6,466 nt of DNA. Source: an uncultured Amaricoccus sp. GTDB taxonomy: Bacteria; Pseudomonadota; Alphaproteobacteria; Rhodobacterales; Rhodobacteraceae. Positions 5,679-6,466 of the stretch are shown here, piece by piece. The DNA lies in the NCBI RefSeq assembly GCF_937858865.1, contig NZ_CALLYO010000102.1, positions 1 to 6,466 on the forward strand, in the 5' to 3' direction. The notes below the pieces were generated by a model. That model did no database searches. It was given only the letters and a program-made list of their open reading frames with translations, and was not told the origin of the DNA. Position 1 is the stretch's first letter, and the number at the start of each line of letters is the position of its first letter. Both the position numbers and the translations under genes were made by a program.

Positions 5679-6445
5679 TCGCCTTCCCCCTCCGGCAGGA
5701 GCGCCGCCATCCCGCGCAGCACCGCCTGCGCCTCGGGAGTGTAGCTCTCGCCATCTCCTGCGTGCGAACTTCCTCGGTGCAGGGTTAAGGGGAAGCGAAG
5801 CGCCAGCGGCGTGCCGATCCCCTTGCGGGCGCGGACCAGGACGCGGCGGGCCGGCTGGCCGGCGCGCGGGACGAGAGGCAGGATCTCGACCGCTCCGGCG
5901 CGACCGGAAAGGCCGGCGAGGATGTCGCCGAGCCGCTCGGCGCGGTGGATCAGCACCAGCCGGCCGCCGGGGGCGAGGCGGCGGAGGCCTGCGTCGATCC
6001 AGGCGGCGAGCGGCGCCGCCTCGCGGTGGGCGAGATCGCGGCCGGCGTCGGGGGCCGGCGTCGTCGCCGGCGGGTGGAACGGCGGGTTGGCGATGACGTG
6101 GTCGAAGGCGAGCCGGCGGAGCGCCGCGGGCATCCGGCGGAGGTCGCCCGCGTGGACCTCGAGCGGCAGGGCGTTCTCGGCGGCGTTGCGGCGGGCGAGC
6201 GCGGCATAGGCGGGCTGGAGCTCGAGGCCGTGCAGGTCGAGGCCGGGGACGCGGCGGGCGAGGCAGAGGGCGGCCGCGCCGGCGCCGCAGCCGAGGTCGA
6301 GGACACGCTCGCCGGGACGCGCCGGGGTGAAGGCGGCGAGGAGGACGGGGTCGGTGGCGGCGCGGTAGCCGGTGCGGGGTTGCCGGAGGCGGAGGCGGCC
6401 GTCGAGGAAGGCGTCGTGGGTCAGGTCCGCGTCGGCGAAGCTCAT
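5654..6445 (-). CDS. TrmN6-like SAM-dependent methyltransferase (tRNA1(Val) A37 N6-methyltransferase family)
   Basis: The product is a 263-residue cytoplasmic Rossmann-fold methyltransferase of the COG4123/YfiC type, predicted to methylate N6 of adenine 37 in tRNA1(Val) using S-adenosylmethionine. N-terminal LTHDAFLDGRLRLRQPRTGYRAATDPVLLAA (8-38) is a family hallmark. SAM-binding motif I is VLDLGCGAG (48-56), an acidic Glu follows in HGLELQ (72-77), and the amino-methyltransferase motif IV is NPPF (120-123) in VIANPPFHPP. E. coli YfiC is of similar length (about 245). The C-terminus (HAGDGESYTPEAQAVLRG, 228-245) is also typical. The start is taken at 6445, but a 14-bp tandem repeat places a second, out-of-frame ATG at 6459 and no good Shine-Dalgarno is visible before the window ends. 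It overlaps the transporter gene by 25 bp. The exact RNA target is inferred from family membership. Confidence 0.9.
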   Translation of the reverse strand: MSFADADLTHDAFLDGRLRLRQPRTGYRAATDPVLLAAFTPARPGERVLDLGCGAGAAALCLARRVPGLDLHGLELQPAYAALARRNAAENALPLEVHAGDLRRMPAALRRLAFDHVIANPPFHPPATTPAPDAGRDLAHREAAPLAAWIDAGLRRLAPGGRLVLIHRAERLGDILAGLSGRAGAVEILPLVPRAGQPARRVLVRARKGIGTPLALRFPLTLHRGSSHAGDGESYTPEAQAVLRGMAALLPEGEGECGWGPAS

Positions 6446-6466
6446 TCCGGGAAGCTCATTCCGGGA
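6437..6466. repeat. 14-bp tandem repeat over the methyltransferase start
   Basis: GAAGCTCATTCCGG occurs at 6437-6450 and again at 6451-6464, and the last two bases (GA) begin a possible third copy cut by the window edge. Each copy contains an ATG on the minus strand. The upstream ATG (6459) opens a 5-codon frame (MSFPE) whose TGA overlaps the ATG at 6445 as ATGA. It could be a real start-codon duplication or an assembly artefact at the sequence end. Confidence 0.8.

Noticed and set aside
4642..5754. 370-codon minus-strand frame over the EamA gene
   Set aside because: It is an Arg/Pro-rich out-of-frame shadow. The transporter frame has clear membrane helices and family motifs.
1..6466. CRISPR array, tRNA/rRNA gene, insertion sequence or prophage remains
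   Set aside because: No regularly spaced repeats, no cloverleaf-like gene, no terminal inverted repeats with a transposase, and uniform base composition throughout.

Overview
The window is about 70% G+C, gene-dense DNA, most likely chromosomal DNA of an alphaproteobacterium. The N-terminus of the tRNA1(Val)-type methyltransferase, the DUF465 protein and the overall codon use look Rhodobacterales-like. That placement is from memory of family sequences, not from a search. There is no tRNA or rRNA gene, insertion sequence, CRISPR array or phage gene.

Layout from left to right: (1) the last 321 codons of a TctA-family tripartite tricarboxylate transporter permease (+), cut by the window edge. 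(2) A convergent minus-strand block holding two 55-residue small proteins in tandem (1383-1216 and 1172-1005). They lie downstream of thrS but probably have their own promoter, which resembles a heat-shock (RpoH-type) promoter. (3) thrS, threonyl-tRNA synthetase (minus), complete, with editing and zinc sites intact. (4) A 125-bp divergent gap, then an ABHD10-like alpha/beta hydrolase (+). (5) A 199-bp convergent gap holding a strong minus-strand terminator. (6) A 56-residue DUF465/YdcH-type coiled-coil protein (minus) with a visible promoter, ribosome binding site and terminator. (7) A two-gene minus-strand operon: a TrmN6-like methyltransferase overlapping by 25 bp an EamA-family drug/metabolite transporter.

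Most genes are ordinary housekeeping genes. No large new system was found. The most interesting signals are short. First, the thrS mRNA leader can fold into a 5-bp stem with a 7-nt loop placing CGU, a threonine anticodon, exactly where an anticodon would sit, just upstream of the Shine-Dalgarno. This resembles the tRNA-mimic operator of E. coli thrS. Second, the two 55-residue proteins are colinear at their C-termini (D38, LGI 42-44, P46, F/Y49, IG 52-53) and sit behind a candidate RpoH-type promoter with a hairpin starting at the predicted +1. Third, a 14-bp tandem repeat at the right edge duplicates the start codon of the methyltransferase and creates a 5-codon mini-ORF overlapping the real start as ATGA. 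All three are readings of the sequence and need comparative or experimental tests.
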